A stretch of DNA of 17,479 bases from Brumimicrobium sp964346075. GTDB lineage: Bacteria; Bacteroidota; Bacteroidia; Flavobacteriales_D; Crocinitomicaceae. Under the pieces are notes generated by a model. The model was given only the letters and a program-made list of their open reading frames with translations. It had not been told where the DNA came from and did not search any database. The stretch lies in assembly GCA_964346075.1 (NCBI GenBank), contig CAYFTH010000061.1, positions 1 to 17,479 on the forward strand, written 5' to 3'. This document shows positions 15,740-17,479 of this stretch, piece by piece; the stretch's first letter is position 1; each line of letters opens with the position of its first letter. The translations under genes and the position numbers were made by a program.

Positions 15740-17296
15740 ATGGGTAACGAGATGGAAGAAAAGAACGAGAAATTGTTAGCGAAACGCGCTGAAGCCAGGT
15801 TAGGTGGTGGAAAAAAACGCATCGAAGCACAACATAAAAAAGGCAAGTTAACTGCTCGGGAACGTATCGAATTGCTCGTAGATGAGGATTCATTCCAGGA
15901 GCTGGGTATGTTCGTGGAACATCGTTCGAAAGATTTCGGTCTGGATGAACAAAAAATTGCGGGTGATGGAGTTGTTACAGGGTATGGTACGATTCACGGT
16001 CGCCCGATTTATGTGTTTTCACAAGATTTTACCGTTTTAGGAGGTTCGCTTTCTGAGACACATGCAGAGAAAATCTGTAAGATTATGGATCTGGCGTTGA
16101 CGAGTCAAACACCGTTGATTGGTCTAAATGATTCAGGGGGAGCGCGCATTCAGGAAGGAGTGGTTTCTTTGGCTGGTTATGCTGATATTTTCTATCGCAA
16201 TACCCGTGCTTCGGGTGTCATTCCGCAACTCAGCGTAGTCATGGGACCTTGTGCGGGTGGAGCCGTTTATTCTCCAGCCCTAACGGATTTCATCTTTATG
16301 GTAGAGGATACATCTTATATGTTTGTTACTGGTCCAAACGTGGTGAAAACTGTGACTCACGAGGAAGTGACTTCTGAAGATCTTGGAGGTGCTAAAGCGC
16401 ACGCTGAGAAATCAGGAGTAAACCATTTTACGAGTGCGAACGACGTAACGGTACTGAAGGATGTGCGTGATTTGATGTCCTATTTGCCCCAGAACCACAA
16501 TTCTAGTGCGCCGCATACGGAAGCATTTGATTTCGACGAAAAAAAATTAGATACCATTGCTGGGATTTTGCCCGATAACTCAAACATGCCTTACGATATC
16601 CGCGAGGCAATCGATTGTGTGATCGATGATGAATCGTTTAGAGAAGTTCACAAAGATTTTGCAACAAACATCGTAGTAGGTTTTGCACGTGTGGAAGGAA
16701 GAACGGTTGGAGTTGTGGCAAACCAGCCGATGTCGCTTGCAGGAGTGTTAGACATCGACTCTTCAAGAAAAGGAGCGCGATTTGTTCGTTTCTGTGATGC
16801 TTTTAATATTCCACTATTAACATTTGAAGATGTGCCCGGATTCTTACCAGGTACAGATCAGGAGTGGAACGGAATTATTGCACATGGAGCGAAATTACTT
16901 TATGCATTTAGCGAAGCTACTGTTCCACGCATTACCATTATTACGCGTAAAGCTTACGGTGGAGCCTTTGATGTGATGAACTCCAAAAATATTGGGGCTG
17001 ACCTGAACTTTGCATGGCCTTCTGCTGAGATTGCCGTAATGGGAGCAAAAGGAGCTGCGGAAATCATCTTCAAGAGAGAAATTGCAGCAGCAGGAGATCC
17101 GGAAGCAAAACTTAAAGAAAAGGAGGAAGAATATGGAGACATGTTTGCGAACCCTTACCGAGCGGCAGAACGCGGTATTATCGATGATGTGATCAAGCCA
17201 GCGGAAACACGTGCTAAAGTTGTGGCTGCTTTCAAAATGCTGGAGAACAAGAAAGAAGAGTTGCCGCCGAAGAAGCATGGAAATATTCCGATGTAG
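15740..17296 (+). CDS. pccB: Acyl-CoA carboxylase carboxyltransferase subunit (propionyl-CoA carboxylase beta type)
   Basis: The 518-residue protein is a biotin-dependent carboxyltransferase, moving CO2 from carboxybiotin to an acyl-CoA, most likely propionyl-CoA to methylmalonyl-CoA. Length and motifs match PccB/MmdA: KLTARERIELLVDEDSF near the N-terminus, oxyanion-hole glycines in NDSGGARIQEG and GPCAGGAVYSPA of the first crotonase-like half, and KAYGGAFDVM in the second half. Asp411 in GGAFDVM matches the Asp that favours propionyl-CoA in Streptomyces PccB (Ile in the acetyl-CoA enzymes), so propionyl-CoA is the better guess. It ends with NPYRAAERGIIDDVI. The biotin carboxylase and carrier subunits are not in this window. 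A decarboxylase role (MmdA) or another acyl-CoA substrate cannot be excluded. Confidence 0.93.
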   Translation: MGNEMEEKNEKLLAKRAEARLGGGKKRIEAQHKKGKLTARERIELLVDEDSFQELGMFVEHRSKDFGLDEQKIAGDGVVTGYGTIHGRPIYVFSQDFTVLGGSLSETHAEKICKIMDLALTSQTPLIGLNDSGGARIQEGVVSLAGYADIFYRNTRASGVIPQLSVVMGPCAGGAVYSPALTDFIFMVEDTSYMFVTGPNVVKTVTHEEVTSEDLGGAKAHAEKSGVNHFTSANDVTVLKDVRDLMSYLPQNHNSSAPHTEAFDFDEKKLDTIAGILPDNSNMPYDIREAIDCVIDDESFREVHKDFATNIVVGFARVEGRTVGVVANQPMSLAGVLDIDSSRKGARFVRFCDAFNIPLLTFEDVPGFLPGTDQEWNGIIAHGAKLLYAFSEATVPRITIITRKAYGGAFDVMNSKNIGADLNFAWPSAEIAVMGAKGAAEIIFKREIAAAGDPEAKLKEKEEEYGDMFANPYRAAERGIIDDVIKPAETRAKVVAAFKMLENKKEELPPKKHGNIPM

Positions 17297-17303
17297 GGTG
17301 GGG

Positions 17304-17420
17304 GAGTATTGAGCAAGAGTATTGAGCAAGAGTATTGAGTAAGAGTATTAAGCAAGAGTGTTGAGCAAGAGTATTGAGCAAGAGTATTGAGCAGGAGTGT
17401 TGAGCAAGAGTGTTGAGCAG
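17304..17420. repeat. 13-bp minisatellite, nine tandem copies
   Basis: Nine contiguous copies of a 13-base unit (consensus GAGTATTGAGCAA) begin 8 bases after the carboxyltransferase stop codon. Units differ at a few positions, mainly A/G at unit base 5 (TATTG or TGTTG) and at the last base. There are no spacers, so it is not CRISPR. The unit length is not a multiple of three, and the long open frame it creates on the minus strand is a by-product. A role as a transcription or mRNA-end feature is possible but unsupported. The last 59 bases of the window show nothing recognisable. Confidence 0.95.
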
Positions 17421-17479
17421 GAATAGTGTTTATTGATGTTGTCAAGATGCAATAATCTTATCACAGTTTTCGATGACGA

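Noticed and set aside
17304..17420. Possible CRISPR array
   Set aside because: Units are contiguous 13-mers without spacers, and no cas gene is in the window.
17155..17445. Minus-strand open frame with repeating STLLLNTLAQ-like peptide
   Set aside because: It arises from the 13-bp minisatellite and the antisense of the carboxyltransferase gene. The 13-base period cycles through all frames, so a repeated peptide is expected by chance.

Overview
The window reads as part of a draft or metagenome-derived scaffold from a Bacteroidota bacterium, most likely in the Flavobacteriales (a Fluviicola/Crocinitomicaceae- or Cryomorphaceae-like lineage; this placement is inference). The clues are two secreted proteins with C-terminal type IX secretion (T9SS) sorting domains (YPNPSNG / FPNPTNG), SprB-type repeats, a PorP/SprF-family protein, a promoter of the Bacteroidota form TTG-N21-TAnnTTTG, weak Shine-Dalgarno sites and A+T-rich spacers. 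Two runs of exactly 100 N (4003-4102 and 12760-12859) are scaffold gaps of unknown true length.

Left part (1-5011): a minus-strand tRNA-Val(GAC) with its own terminator sits beside a truncated second copy of its 3' end, so the window probably starts inside a tRNA array. Next come a minus-strand exported thioredoxin-fold protein and, divergently, a full-length proofreading DNA polymerase I (polA). After the first gap lie a tiny possible reading frame and a minus-strand enoyl-CoA hydratase.

Middle part (5236-12907): a plus-strand lipoprotein of unknown function, then a PorP/SprF-like gene cut by one in-frame amber codon. A short hairpin element resembling a REP repeat follows. Two large minus-strand T9SS cargo genes come next, each with its own rho-independent terminator. 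The first is a beta-helix-like protein with a glycine-rich block of about 295 residues, recalling mycobacterial PGRS proteins. The second is a LamG-like/FG-GAP/SprB adhesin-like protein whose 5' end is broken by the second gap. Its real start is beyond the gap, at 12907.

Right part (13043-17479): a minus-strand two-component pair with overlapping genes, made of a periplasmic TPR sensor kinase of the HisKA_2 type and a LytTR response regulator. It is divergent from a plus-strand acyl-CoA carboxylase carboxyltransferase subunit (propionyl-CoA carboxylase beta type). A nine-copy 13-bp minisatellite lies directly behind that gene.

The genes do not form one pathway. Housekeeping genes (tRNA, polA, acyl-CoA metabolism) alternate with a cell-surface block whose products would be exported by T9SS machinery encoded elsewhere. 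I see no clear new defence or mobile system. The most unusual items are the amber-split PorP/SprF gene, the PGRS-like surface protein, the tRNA-derived repeat with its inverted arms, the 13-bp minisatellite and the uncharacterised lipoprotein.
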